Shown in pieces: positions 8,548 through 17,552 of a stretch of DNA of 55,830 nt. Below the pieces are notes generated by a model. It made no database searches and was not told where the DNA came from. It saw nothing but the letters and a program-made list of their open reading frames with translations. Source of the DNA: Candidatus Brockarchaeota archaeon (GTDB taxonomy: Archaea; Thermoproteota; EX4484-205; JAAOZP01). The stretch is taken from the NCBI GenBank assembly GCA_017601225.1, contig JAFNIX010000005.1, forward strand, positions 1-55,830. The letters run 5' to 3'. A program made the position numbers and the translations under genes. The stretch's first letter is position 1; each line of letters starts with the position of its first letter.

Positions 8548-9405
8548 TTGAAGATCGCTGTCGGGATAGACATCGGAGGCTCGACGACGAAGGCCGTCGC
8601 CTTAAAGGGGAAGGAGATACTTGGAGTGAGTGAAATGCCGTCTTCAGACCCTCTCGCCACCTCCATAGGTCTTCTCGGGAAGCTTATAGTCATGATGGGA
8701 TGTTCACTTAAGGATGTTGAAGTATTAGCGATAGCTGGAGGCAGGAGCAGTCAGCTTCCAGACAGCATTCTCAGCCTTAGGGTTGTGAAGGTTAACGAGA
8801 TCGTCGCCGCGGGAACAGGTGGGATAGTCTTAACAGGGTTGGATGAGGCTCTTGTCGTAAGCATGGGCACTGGCACAGCTCTCATAGAGGTGAGGGAAAA
8901 CGGTAAGAGAATAAGACATATCGGCGGAACCGGCGTGGGTGGGGGTACTCTGCTGGGGCTGGCGAGGAAGATGCTCGGGATCTCGAGCGTAAGCATTCTC
9001 GTGGAGATGGCTGAGAAGGGTGATCCTCGAAGAGTCGACTTGACTGTTGGCGATATAGTTGGCGATGGGATAGGTATACTCTCCGCTGAGATGACTGCCT
9101 CAAACCTTGGGAGAGTTGGAGACACTTCAAGCCCTGAGGATCTCGCCGCCGGAATAACTAATCTAGTTGGCGAGGTTGTGGCTTCAGTCACGTTTCTCGC
9201 AGCCTCGAAGCTCGAGCTTGAGGATAAGGTTATTCTTGTTGGGAGGGTTGCGAAGCTGCCACCCGTGCTTAAAAGTATTCAGAGGGCTCTTTCAAGCTTC
9301 GGCGTCAAACCTATAGTGCCTAAGCTGCCTGAGTATGCTGTCGCTGTTGGAGCAGGATACAGGGTTTCGGCGGAGGGTGATCCTAATGCCAGCCTTATCC
9401 GGTAG
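8548..9405 (+). CDS. coaW: Type II pantothenate kinase-like protein
   Basis: A 285-residue ASKHA-fold kinase. It opens with the phosphate-1 loop GIDIGGSTTK, has the phosphate-2 region SMGTGTAL, and shows the type II PanK signatures GGTGVGGGTLLGLAR, DLTVGDIVG and a TASNLGR-like segment, close to Staphylococcus CoaW and eukaryotic PanK. It should phosphorylate pantothenate, the first step to CoA. Most archaea instead use pantoate kinase and phosphopantothenate synthetase, although a type II enzyme is known in Picrophilus. TTG start, with TATA-like GTTAAAAC about 30 bases before it. The stop overlaps the start of the next gene. Confidence 0.82.
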   Translation: MKIAVGIDIGGSTTKAVALKGKEILGVSEMPSSDPLATSIGLLGKLIVMMGCSLKDVEVLAIAGGRSSQLPDSILSLRVVKVNEIVAAGTGGIVLTGLDEALVVSMGTGTALIEVRENGKRIRHIGGTGVGGGTLLGLARKMLGISSVSILVEMAEKGDPRRVDLTVGDIVGDGIGILSAEMTASNLGRVGDTSSPEDLAAGITNLVGEVVASVTFLAASKLELEDKVILVGRVAKLPPVLKSIQRALSSFGVKPIVPKLPEYAVAVGAGYRVSAEGDPNASLIR

Positions 9406-9895
9406 AAGAATGTTTGAAATGCGTGTTGTAGAAGGTTTAAGAAACGTTGAGGAGCAAGTTCAGCCTGCCGGTGTTGACCTCACGCTGGAGAAAATAGAGG
9501 TTCTTGTCGAGGAGGGCGAGATAAGCGTTGAGCCGAGGTTCTCCAAGGGTATAACCATAATTCCTAAAGCGGGTTTCTACGAGCTGCCGCAGGGGAGCTA
9601 CAGGGTGACCTACCATGAGATCGTAAATATTCCAGCGGGGTACCTGGGGCTGCTCCTCCCAAGGTCAAGCCTACTCAGGAATGGTGCAACCATATACACT
9701 GCTGTCTGGGACCCGGGCTACAAGGGTAGGGGAATGGGCCTGATGGTCGTATTCAACAGGCAGGGGATAAGGATCGCGGGGGAGGCAAGGGTTGCTCAAC
9801 TAATACTGTTAAGCCTGGAGAATTCTTCTGAACTCTACAGGGGAAGATTCATGTTTGAAAACATGCGGGTGTCTGAGCGGCCCGGCGTATACTAG
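9386..9895 (+). CDS. dUTPase/dCTP deaminase family protein
   Basis: About 169 residues from the ATG at 9386, which overlaps the kinase stop by 20 bases. Conserved family motifs: QPAGVDLTLEKI near the N-terminus, LPRSSLLRNG (the motif with the catalytic-site serine and arginine), AVWDPGYKGRG, and the later hydrophobic ARVAQLILLSL. These trimeric enzymes remove dUTP or convert dCTP to dUTP/dUMP, limiting uracil in DNA. The length and the WDPGYKGRG motif suggest the archaeal dUTPase branch, but deaminase activity cannot be excluded by eye. Confidence 0.82.
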   Translation: MPALSGRRMFEMRVVEGLRNVEEQVQPAGVDLTLEKIEVLVEEGEISVEPRFSKGITIIPKAGFYELPQGSYRVTYHEIVNIPAGYLGLLLPRSSLLRNGATIYTAVWDPGYKGRGMGLMVVFNRQGIRIAGEARVAQLILLSLENSSELYRGRFMFENMRVSERPGVY

Positions 9896-9950
9896 AATTA
9901 GGCGGTAAAATAAGTTTTTATACCAGTGTTTTTTAAACGTAGGGGATCCA

Positions 9951-10991
9951 TTGGCTAAGAAGGTTGTCGTGATCAGGGGAGACGGCACCGGTCCGGAGCT
10001 GACCCAGGCAGCTATGAGAGTGATGAACGCTATCGGGGCTACGGAACGCTTAGAGTTTCTCGTCAGAGACGCTGGGTCAGAATGGTGGCAGCAGCACGGT
10101 GGAGCAACATATTTCCCGGAGGAGACGTGGGAAGCCCTGAGGGAGAGCGACGCCTGCTACAAGGCACCGGTGACAACACTGCCGGATCCTAACACCCCTA
10201 AGAGCGTCGCAGTCACCATTAGGCAGGCTTTCAACCTTTACGCTAACGTTAGGCCGATTAAAACCTTCAGGGGGCGGGAGGGTCCCCTGGGCCCGGTGGA
10301 CATGCTTTTCGTTAGGGAGGGTACTGAAGGGCTTTACGCGGGTATAGAGTTCATGGTTTCAGAAGACGTGGGGATAGCTTTGAGGAAAATATCTAGAACA
10401 GCCTCGGAGAAGGTTGCGAGATTCGCCTTCGAACAGGCTAGGCTGAGGGGCTGGAGGAAAGTAATAGTCATAAACAAGGCTAATATTCTAAAGCTGACAG
10501 ATGGAGGAATATTTGTCCCAACAGTCATGAAGGTTAGCGGAGGATACCCGGAGATAGATGTTGAAAGCTACTTCGTAGACAATTTCGCACAGCAGTTGAT
10601 TAAGAACCCGCAGAGGTTTAACCAGAACGTTATCGTTGGAACAAACCTTTTCATGGATATTCTTACGGAGGAGGCTTCAGCCCTGATAGGAAACATCGGG
10701 CTAGTGTATTCGGCGAACTTCGGAGACAATTATGCGATGTTTGAGCCGGCCCATGGTAGCGCTCCTAAATACAAGGGGATGAACAAGGTTAACCCCACGG
10801 CAATGATTCTTGCCGGAGCATGGATGCTTGACTACCTGGGTGAGAAAGACCTTTCTAAAGCGGTTTTCGAAGCAACCGAGGAAGTCATAGCTGGAAACAG
10901 AGTTGTAACATACGATCTCGGCGGATCCGCGTCAACCCAGCAGATGGCGGAGGAAATAGCTAGAAAGGCTGTGGAGAAACTTAGGAAATAG
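9951..10991 (+). CDS. icd: Isocitrate dehydrogenase, probably NADP-dependent
   Basis: A 346-residue beta-decarboxylating dehydrogenase. RGDGTGPEL opens the fold; [18 protein letters not shown] is the substrate arginine region, with a serine as in isocitrate dehydrogenases rather than the leucine-rich LLxLRK of isopropylmalate enzymes. [11 protein letters not shown] carries the catalytic lysine, and HGSAPKYKG contains the Lys-Tyr pair that marks NADP preference in isocitrate dehydrogenases. With homocitrate-synthase and aconitase-family genes within 7 kb, a homoisocitrate role is also possible. TTG start; TATA-like GTTTTTATACC is about 30 bases upstream. The stop is 1 base from the converging permease gene. 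Confidence 0.8.
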   Translation: MAKKVVVIRGDGTGPELTQAAMRVMNAIGATERLEFLVRDAGSEWWQQHGGATYFPEETWEALRESDACYKAPVTTLPDPNTPKSVAVTIRQAFNLYANVRPIKTFRGREGPLGPVDMLFVREGTEGLYAGIEFMVSEDVGIALRKISRTASEKVARFAFEQARLRGWRKVIVINKANILKLTDGGIFVPTVMKVSGGYPEIDVESYFVDNFAQQLIKNPQRFNQNVIVGTNLFMDILTEEASALIGNIGLVYSANFGDNYAMFEPAHGSAPKYKGMNKVNPTAMILAGAWMLDYLGEKDLSKAVFEATEEVIAGNRVVTYDLGGSASTQQMAEEIARKAVEKLRK

Positions 10992-10992
10992 G

Positions 10993-11721
10993 CTAAGCTG
11001 TTATTATCATTTCAACCATCCTGTCCTTCATAAAAACAGTCTCTATTAGGCCAACTATCGTTGTGATGACTGAAACAATAATGGTTGCGAGGCGAAATGC
11101 TTCGAATGGCGTAGGTTGAGTAGCACTTAATAGAATTGCAAGACCGCCTGTGCTAAATATTGGTAGTGTAAAGATTAAAATGATTGCAATAAAGTATTTC
11201 TGTGGTATTATGAGCCCATTGAAAATCATGATGTAACATAATGGCAAGCCTAGGATGATTGATAGAATGAAAAGCAATGCTATTGAAGAGTACGTGATGC
11301 TTTGAACATCTGGCACTGCTATTAATATGGCTAGAAAATCTAACAGAGATATTATTGCACAGCATAGAATTAGGAATGGAATGGAGGCTGCAAAACGGTA
11401 GAGAATAATTTTCAAAGGCGGTAGGGGGCTTGAGAATAAATGTTCGAAAACCTTATCTTCCTTATCCTCTCTGACTAGGGAGCTAACAAGATAAAGATAC
11501 ATAGACGAGGTTGTTACAATGGAGAGAGATGTAAACATTTCTATCGTGTTACTTATGATGATTGCTTTTGCCTCCAGTGTTAAAGCCTCCGAAATGTTTA
11601 CACGGAGACCCGTATATAGAGGGATCGACAACATTAGAGAAAACATCATAATCGCGGGAATATGCAATAAACTTCTCTTTACCATAAATTGTATTTCTTT
11701 AATTAAAATCATTAGGCTCAT
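10993..11721 (-). CDS. ABC-2 type transporter permease
   Basis: A 242-residue integral membrane protein with six hydrophobic segments and the layout of ABC-2 exporters: an amphipathic LIKEIQFMVKRSLL start, a cytoplasmic loop with VREDKEDKVFEHLFSSPL (the coupling-helix motif of the family) and further helices. Its homologue is the next gene upstream in the same operon, so the two probably form a heterodimeric pore driven by the ATPase at 12553-13470. The transported substrate is unknown. The codons are AT-rich compared with the surrounding genes. Confidence 0.8.
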   Translation of the reverse strand: MSLMILIKEIQFMVKRSLLHIPAIMMFSLMLSIPLYTGLRVNISEALTLEAKAIIISNTIEMFTSLSIVTTSSMYLYLVSSLVREDKEDKVFEHLFSSPLPPLKIILYRFAASIPFLILCCAIISLLDFLAILIAVPDVQSITYSSIALLFILSIILGLPLCYIMIFNGLIIPQKYFIAIILIFTLPIFSTGGLAILLSATQPTPFEAFRLATIIVSVITTIVGLIETVFMKDRMVEMIITA

Positions 11722-11839
11722 TCATCTCCCCCTCCTTATATTAAAGCGAGCATACTCTTTGACAGAGGGGCCGTGTTCATGTCGAATGGTTAAAACGATT
11801 TTCATAATCATCTGGCTTATCATCATATGTCCCTCCGCG

Positions 11840-12550
11840 TCAACTTGTTATTACCCGTTCCGCCACCTTGTCTTTTAAGAGAATAGTTTCCGCTAAGCCA
11901 ATTAGACCTATGATCGCTGAAGCTATTAACGTGTAAACAATTGTTGATTCGATAGCTGCCTGTCTAACGGAGAAGAATACGTTTTGAATATTGAATAAGA
12001 TGACTGGGGCGATAATTATCCAAGATGCATACTTGGAGGGTATCAGCATTTCGTTTAAAAACAACGTGTAGCCTAATGACAAACTGAGTATAAGCGATAG
12101 TATAAAAGATCTGAGTACTAGCATTAGGTAGGGGTTGCCTGTAATAATGGTTATAATGATGGCTGTCAGGAGGTGAACTATTGCAAGCAACAGGATTAAC
12201 ACCGGGATGAATGCAACGAAATGGTAAAGCAGTATTTTTAGTTGAGAGAGGGGTATTGCAACAAATATTTGTTCAAAAACCTTATCGTTTTTCTCCATAG
12301 CGATTATCATGAGAATCACGAAAAAGGAGAAAATTACTATGTTTGGGATAGCCAGCAATGTTGCTTCTACCATGTTGGATATGATGGTTGTCTTAATTTC
12401 CAGGGCGCCGCTTCCGGAAACAGCCTTCTGGAGGTTAAGAAAATTGAAGAAAAGATACGGTATAATGATTGCGAGAGACACTAATATTGCTGGCCCATTG
12501 GTTTTCGTTATGAACTTTATTTCTTTTACGACGAATCCAGCTTCGTCCAT
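11840..12550 (-). CDS. ABC-2 type transporter permease
   Basis: A 236-residue paralogue of the downstream permease: similar size, six hydrophobic segments and the loop AMEKNDKVFEQIFVAIPLS, which corresponds to EDKEDKVFEHLFSSPL in its neighbour. It begins 2 bases after the ATPase stop and is clearly in the same transcript. A 118-base spacer separates it from the second permease. Together they look like a small exporter, substrate unknown. Confidence 0.8.
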   Translation of the reverse strand: MDEAGFVVKEIKFITKTNGPAILVSLAIIIPYLFFNFLNLQKAVSGSGALEIKTTIISNMVEATLLAIPNIVIFSFFVILMIIAMEKNDKVFEQIFVAIPLSQLKILLYHFVAFIPVLILLLAIVHLLTAIIITIITGNPYLMLVLRSFILSLILSLSLGYTLFLNEMLIPSKYASWIIIAPVILFNIQNVFFSVRQAAIESTIVYTLIASAIIGLIGLAETILLKDKVAERVITS

Positions 12551-12552
12551 TT

Positions 12553-13470
12553 TTAGCGGACCCCATGCAGGCGGGAATAAACCTCCTCTAAGCTGGGTTT
12601 CAAAACTCTCGCCTCGTAAACACTCAACTTATTATCGACTAGAGCCTGGACTAGGGTTGAAACCTCTTCCTCGCTTCCGACTGGAATTATTAAGGCACCA
12701 TCCTCCGCTCTTGCCGCACCTGCATAAGCAAGTATCTGACAGGCTTTGGCATTATCATTAGTATTTATCTTCGCAACAAGGTTCCTCAGGCCAGTTTTCA
12801 GATACAGGTCGTCAAGACCACCATCATAAAGAATCTCCCCCATCCTTATTATCGTAACGTGATCACAAAGCTCTTCAACATCGGCAAGTATATGTGTTGA
12901 AACCAGTGTTGTAACCCCGTCTTTCTTCAAATCCTTCAGCGTTTCCTTTATCTTATGTCTCCAAACAGGGTCTATGTTGGCCAGAAACTCGTCTAAGATT
13001 AATAGTTTCGGGTCGTTCATCATAGCGCGGGCAATAGCCACCCTCTGCTTGGTGCCCATGGAGAGTTTGGCGAACTTCATGTTGGCGACCTCGGAGAGCT
13101 CGAATCTTCCAATAAGGTCCTCCACTACTTTCTCGCAATCGTTTACGCCTCTTAAATACCCGAATCTAATCAGGTTTTCCCTGACTGTTAATTGAGAGTA
13201 AAAAGCCAAATATTCAGATACATACCCTATTTTAGATTTAATGCTTAAATCGCGCTTCGGGTCAACTCCAAATATTTTCACAAAACCCTTATCTGGGTTT
13301 AGCAGACCAAGTATTATGCGGAAGAGTGTTGTCTTCCCCGCACCGTTATGCCCAATAAGCCCATGAATACTACCTTTCTGAACGGTAAAAGTCACATTAT
13401 TCAAAACGGTCTTGCTGCCAAATTTTTTCATAATTCCCTCAACACTTACGGCTTTAGATTCCTTTTCCAT
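12553..13470 (-). CDS. ABC transporter ATP-binding protein
   Basis: A 305-residue ATPase, first gene of a three-gene exporter operon. Walker A is GHNGAGKTT, the signature loop is LSMGTKQR, Walker B is LLILDEF, and the switch histidine is in STHIL. In Walker B the residue after the catalytic glutamate is Phe where Pro is usual (DEP), and the D-loop reads ANIDP instead of GLDP; both are minor departures. About 80 residues after the nucleotide-binding domain form the accessory C-terminal segment typical of drug/lipid/bacteriocin exporters of the ABC-2 type. Confidence 0.88.
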   Translation of the reverse strand: MEKESKAVSVEGIMKKFGSKTVLNNVTFTVQKGSIHGLIGHNGAGKTTLFRIILGLLNPDKGFVKIFGVDPKRDLSIKSKIGYVSEYLAFYSQLTVRENLIRFGYLRGVNDCEKVVEDLIGRFELSEVANMKFAKLSMGTKQRVAIARAMMNDPKLLILDEFLANIDPVWRHKIKETLKDLKKDGVTTLVSTHILADVEELCDHVTIIRMGEILYDGGLDDLYLKTGLRNLVAKINTNDNAKACQILAYAGAARAEDGALIIPVGSEEEVSTLVQALVDNKLSVYEARVLKPSLEEVYSRLHGVR

Positions 13471-13575
13471 TATTCGGCTACGCCTATTATTTTTCCTCTT
13501 TCTTTACTTAATTTAAGTTTTAACATACAACATTTTTAGTTACTGCTTAATAGTTAATCGGAAAGTCTATATGTC

Positions 13576-14067
13576 TTAAAGATGAGTTTTCCTATATGCA
13601 GCAAGCCCTCCTGCTTTCATCACGTTCATTATGAAGTCTGGGTATGGTGAGAACTTCATTTCGATCATTGTCGTCTCATTTCTGACAATTCCTTTTTCAA
13701 GATCTATCATGGCTACGTCTCCCTGCTTGAAGCTCTTATTAACCTCCTTAACCTCTATGACGGGTAGTCCAACGTTTATAGCGTTTCTGAAGAAGATTCT
13801 GGCGAAGGAGCATGCCACTATTGCTGAGATTCCTGCCTCCTTGATCACTCTGGGAGCATGCTCCCTGCTTGAGCCCATTCCAAAGTTCCTTCCAGCTATA
13901 ATGATGTCCCCCTTCGATATTTTAGATGCAAGCGTCGGGTCAAGGTCTTCGAAAACATGTTTAGCAAGCTCTTTGAAATCTCCTGTTCTAAACTTGTACT
14001 TCGCAGGAATTATCACGTCCGTATTAATATGGTCTCCCAGAACCCAGACTCTCCCCCTAATTATCAT
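13576..14067 (-). CDS. Homoaconitase/isopropylmalate isomerase small subunit
   Basis: A 163-residue swivel-domain subunit of the aconitase family. Motifs: HINTDVIIPAKY, GRNFGMGSSREHAP (substrate-binding serine/arginine loop) and ACSFARIFFRNAIN. The specificity loop reads YKFRTGD; an Arg-Thr here resembles the YLRT loop of archaeal homoaconitase small subunits rather than the YLVY of isopropylmalate isomerases, which suggests homoaconitate as substrate. This is my alignment by eye. It follows the large subunit by 4 bases, and the two form the holoenzyme. Confidence 0.85.
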   Translation of the reverse strand: MIIRGRVWVLGDHINTDVIIPAKYKFRTGDFKELAKHVFEDLDPTLASKISKGDIIIAGRNFGMGSSREHAPRVIKEAGISAIVACSFARIFFRNAINVGLPVIEVKEVNKSFKQGDVAMIDLEKGIVRNETTMIEMKFSPYPDFIMNVMKAGGLAAYRKTHL

Positions 14068-14071
14068 CTTT

Positions 14072-15334
14072 CTACCATCCTCCTGTAAACTTCCTAGGGT
14101 CTGTTATAACTCCTTCGGCGGCTGAAGCCGCGGCTGTCGCTGGGCTTGCCAAGTATATGCTTGACTCAGGGTTTCCCATTCTACCCTTGAAGTTCCTATT
14201 GGAGGTTGAGACGGCCACCTCACCCGACCCGAGTATTCCGAAATGGACTCCTAGGCATGGGCCGCATGTGCTATGGGTCACTGTGCATCCTGCTGAAACA
14301 AGCCTGTCTATAATCCCGTTTCTAAGCAGGTTTAGGAAGACCCTTCTGGATGCGGGTATCGCTATGCACCTAACCCCCTTCTTAACACCTTTTTTTGAAA
14401 GTATTCTCGCCGCTATTTCGAAATCCTCCTCCCTCCCATTGGTGCAAGAGCCTATGAAAACCTGATTCACCTCCAATCCCTCAAGCTCCTTAACAGGCTT
14501 AACGTTGTCAACATTATGGGGCGCCGCCACTAATGGTTCAAGCTCGTCAAGCCGGTAGCTGAGATTCATAGCATACTCAGCATCCTCGTCAGGCTTGAAA
14601 ACACTCTTGTCTTTTAAGCTACTCGTATCAACATGCTTCATAGTTTCCTCGTCCAAGGGGAAGACTCCGTTCTTGGCTCCCATCTCGACGACCATGTTGC
14701 ACACCGTCATCCTGCTGGCCATTGACAGTGTTCTCACCCCCTCTCCCTGAAACTCTGTGCTCATATAGGTTGCACCATCGGCTCCAACGTCTCCTATTAT
14801 CCTCAGAATCAAATCCTTAGACATCACCCCTGGTTTGAAGCATCCGTTTAAAGTGATCCTCATAGCCTCCGGCACTTTAAACCAGAGTTTTCCGGAGGTC
14901 ATTACTTCCGCGAAGTCTGTCGAGCCTATTCCTGTCGCGAAAAGGCTGAATGCGCCTAGGGTTACGGTGTGAGAGTCAGCGCCAACTATAAACATGCCTG
15001 GCTTAAGACTCTCGTTTTCAGGAATAACCTGGTGGCAGATTCCTTCTCCAACCTCGTAAATCTTTATGCTGTTTTTCTTGGCGAATCCCCGGAGCTTAAG
15101 CTGGAGGTTTGAAGCCCCCTCGTTCGGACTTGGGGAAGCATGGTCTATGACGAACCTTATCCTGGAGGGGTCGTGAACCCTGTTTGAACCCAGCTCATGG
15201 AAAGCATCTATCGCTAGAGGCCCTGTCCCGTCGTGAGCGTAAGCCAAGTCTATGTCCACAACTACTATTTCCCCAGGCTTAACAGCTCTGCCAAGCCTGC
15301 TTCTGAACAGCTTCTGAACTATGGTCTCTCCCAA
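14072..15334 (-). CDS. Homoaconitase/isopropylmalate isomerase large subunit
   Basis: A 420-residue 4Fe-4S hydro-lyase subunit. Cluster-ligand cysteines are visible in GSCTNGR and THSTCGPCLG; the substrate motifs HQVIPE, GADSHTVTLGAFS and GRMGNPESSIYLASPATAAASA fit the archaeal LeuC/homoaconitase branch, with the length typical of the heterodimeric form. With the small subunit and the nearby homocitrate synthase it probably runs the lysine (alpha-aminoadipate) route, but it may also serve leucine synthesis. The gene is first in its operon, about 40 bases after the phosphodiesterase gene. Confidence 0.88.
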   Translation of the reverse strand: MGETIVQKLFRSRLGRAVKPGEIVVVDIDLAYAHDGTGPLAIDAFHELGSNRVHDPSRIRFVIDHASPSPNEGASNLQLKLRGFAKKNSIKIYEVGEGICHQVIPENESLKPGMFIVGADSHTVTLGAFSLFATGIGSTDFAEVMTSGKLWFKVPEAMRITLNGCFKPGVMSKDLILRIIGDVGADGATYMSTEFQGEGVRTLSMASRMTVCNMVVEMGAKNGVFPLDEETMKHVDTSSLKDKSVFKPDEDAEYAMNLSYRLDELEPLVAAPHNVDNVKPVKELEGLEVNQVFIGSCTNGREEDFEIAARILSKKGVKKGVRCIAIPASRRVFLNLLRNGIIDRLVSAGCTVTHSTCGPCLGVHFGILGSGEVAVSTSNRNFKGRMGNPESSIYLASPATAAASAAEGVITDPRKFTGGW

Positions 15335-15374
15335 TTCCCAGCCCCCTTCTGAGACGCTTTATATAAAATTTTAC

Positions 15375-15869
15375 CTAAAACTCGGTTATTTCTACTTCAT
15401 GGGTGGAGGAATCGTATAGCGCTACTGTTGATCTTCCAGTTAAGTATCCGCATGCCTCACCCGGGTTAACCCATAGTGTTCTCCCTAGCCTTCTTACGTT
15501 TTTCTCATGCGTATGGCCTGACACTATTAGGTCAAACATGTTTCTGCTCACTATCTCTTCAATTAACTTCAAATCCTCTCCGTGTAAAACTAACGTTTTC
15601 CTACCGTCCAGTTCAAGTATTGCTGCAGGCCAGTAGAACTGACCGCCTATTTCCGAAAAGGCTCTTTGAAGATTACCCCTGTCACCATCGTTATTCCCGT
15701 ATACGAGTATAAGCTTTGACCTGCACTCCTTAAATTTTCTGGCGGTGAAAGGGCTTATGACGTCACCGGCGTGAAGAACCATGTCCACATTCCTCTCGTT
15801 GAAGAACGCCACCGCTTTCTCGATCATCTTCAAATGATCGTGAGTATCGCTTATCAGACCGATGAGCAT
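15375..15869 (-). CDS. YfcE/MJ0936-like phosphodiesterase
   Basis: A 164-residue calcineurin-like metallophosphoesterase. All metal-site motifs are present: ISDTHDH, HAGDVISPF, VYGNNDGDR and VSGHTHE with a terminal NPGEACGY-type loop. Members of this small family hydrolyse phosphodiesters in vitro; their cellular substrates are mostly unknown. The size matches the family. It sits between the aconitase-family genes and homocitrate synthase on the same strand, but nothing ties it to their pathway. Confidence 0.88.
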   Translation of the reverse strand: MLIGLISDTHDHLKMIEKAVAFFNERNVDMVLHAGDVISPFTARKFKECRSKLILVYGNNDGDRGNLQRAFSEIGGQFYWPAAILELDGRKTLVLHGEDLKLIEEIVSRNMFDLIVSGHTHEKNVRRLGRTLWVNPGEACGYLTGRSTVALYDSSTHEVEITEF

Positions 15870-16075
15870 GTTGAGAAGATTGTTGGTGCCTGATTTAACC
15901 TTTTTCGGGATAAGCCTTACGAATAGCGTGTGCTAATAAAAACGCTTTCAATTCTAAACCTTCCCTATTTTTCTTCGATTCCTAACCCTTCCGGATTGCA
16001 GTGGGAATGAGCTAGACAGAGGCTTATGCTTCTAAGACTCCGAGCTCTAGTAATGTTGAGATTCTGATTTGAGCA

Positions 16076-17509
16076 TTATCTTATCTTTTTCCCAGTTATC
16101 AGGGTTTCTGTCTTCAAAACTCCCTTGGCTCTTCTGAAACTGTTAACAATATTGTCAAGTTCCTTCAGGCTTGGAACACTGTCAACCATAGCCATGTAGT
16201 CGAAGGATGAGCCCCATATTTCAATTATCTCAGTAACACTCCTGTTTCTCGCAAGCAGTTCTCTGCAGAAATCCTCAAAATCCTTATCCCCCATGCTCTC
16301 AACGTCGATTAGTATTTGAGCTGAAATACTCTCTGGAAGAGTTGCCTTGACTACTCCCGTCTTGTTCAAAACTTCCGCTATTATTATGTTCTCCATGGCT
16401 GAGGCTCCCCTGCCGTGCAGAACATATGCTGACTTAACCCTGTCCCTTATCTCTTCGAACACTTTCTCCTCAAGCCCGTCGATTTCAACCCCCCTCTTCT
16501 TCAAGGCTGCTTTAACGCCTTCGCTTCCAACCATGGGTCCGAGGGCGAAGCTGCTTTCCCTTCCAACCATGCTCGCGTCGAAAGGCTGGTATGTTAAAGG
16601 GTCTCTGAAAGCCGCTTTCTGATGAGTGCCCGCAGTATGTGTGAAAACGTTTCTGCCAGAAACAGGATTGTTAGGAGATATGTTTATCCCTGAAACCTTC
16701 TCCACGTATTCTGCAAGCCTCGTGAGATTTGCCAAGTCATACTCATACCCATGTTTGATTTTCATCCATGTTGCCAGAAGGAGCGTATCCGGTATCCCCG
16801 CCCGTTCTCCAAGCCAATTCATGGATCCATGGAGTATCTTTGCCCCACTCATCCATGCCTCTATAGTGTTCGCGAGAGCCATGCCCATGTCGTTGTGAAA
16901 ATGGGCCTCTATCAAGCTGTCGTGGTTTCTATCCCTTATAATCCTGCTTATCTCCCCGTAGACTCTTCTAACATCGATCGGAGAGGCTCCTCCTGAAGTA
17001 TCGGGTAGACTAATAGAGTCCGCACCCGCCTCAATTGCTTTCTCAACAACCTGTTTCAGGAAGCCTGGGTCAGCTCTGAAAGCGTCTTCAGCAGTATACC
17101 TAACCCTGTAGCCTTTGTTCTTCGCATACCTAATGGCCCTTGGAACCTGAGTGAGGACAAACCCTCTCTTGTCCGCTATTTTTTCAAATTTTGCTTCCAG
17201 ATGCCTGTCGGCGGGGGAGAGGTAGAGAGCTACCCAGTCAACACCTTCCGGAACAGTGTCAACATCCGTCTCTAAAGCCCTGCAATGGGCTGCTTTAAGG
17301 GCTCTTGTCTTCACACGGCTCAGCTCCGCCACGATCCTTCTCTCACCTTCGCTACTATAGGGGGATCCTATTTCAATAAGCTCTATGCCGGACTTATCGA
17401 GCTCCCTCATTATCGTAACCCTCTCCTCGAGCGTGAAGTATACTCCGGGGGTTTGAAGGCCCTCTCTTAAAGTAGTGTCCAGAAGCATCGGCTTCTCCTG
17501 TTTCTGCAT
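16076..17509 (-). CDS. Homocitrate synthase-like enzyme with RAM domain
   Basis: A 477-residue HMGL-like synthase. The TIM barrel opens with LLDTTLREGLQTPG and carries the metal-binding HFHND of the HxH motif; SLPDTSGG is in the core. Residues about 385-477 form a RAM (AsnC/Lrp-type) ligand-binding domain: AQILIDVES, then FCRELLARNRSVTEI and TETLITGKK. RAM domains fused to homocitrate synthase are known in archaea and Thermus-type lysine synthesis, giving amino-acid feedback control. Neighbouring aconitase-family genes strengthen this reading. Isopropylmalate synthase is less likely because its LeuA dimer domain is absent. Confidence 0.82.
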   Translation of the reverse strand: MQKQEKPMLLDTTLREGLQTPGVYFTLEERVTIMRELDKSGIELIEIGSPYSSEGERRIVAELSRVKTRALKAAHCRALETDVDTVPEGVDWVALYLSPADRHLEAKFEKIADKRGFVLTQVPRAIRYAKNKGYRVRYTAEDAFRADPGFLKQVVEKAIEAGADSISLPDTSGGASPIDVRRVYGEISRIIRDRNHDSLIEAHFHNDMGMALANTIEAWMSGAKILHGSMNWLGERAGIPDTLLLATWMKIKHGYEYDLANLTRLAEYVEKVSGINISPNNPVSGRNVFTHTAGTHQKAAFRDPLTYQPFDASMVGRESSFALGPMVGSEGVKAALKKRGVEIDGLEEKVFEEIRDRVKSAYVLHGRGASAMENIIIAEVLNKTGVVKATLPESISAQILIDVESMGDKDFEDFCRELLARNRSVTEIIEIWGSSFDYMAMVDSVPSLKELDNIVNSFRRAKGVLKTETLITGKKIR

Positions 17510-17552
17510 ATGGGGCTTAGAGCTGCAGGCAGGGTTTTAAAAGGTTGCCGGC

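Noticed and set aside
8751..9191. Long antisense frame under the pantothenate kinase gene
   Set aside because: Serine/proline-rich translation with no motif; the forward frame has clear ASKHA kinase motifs, so this is a compositional shadow.
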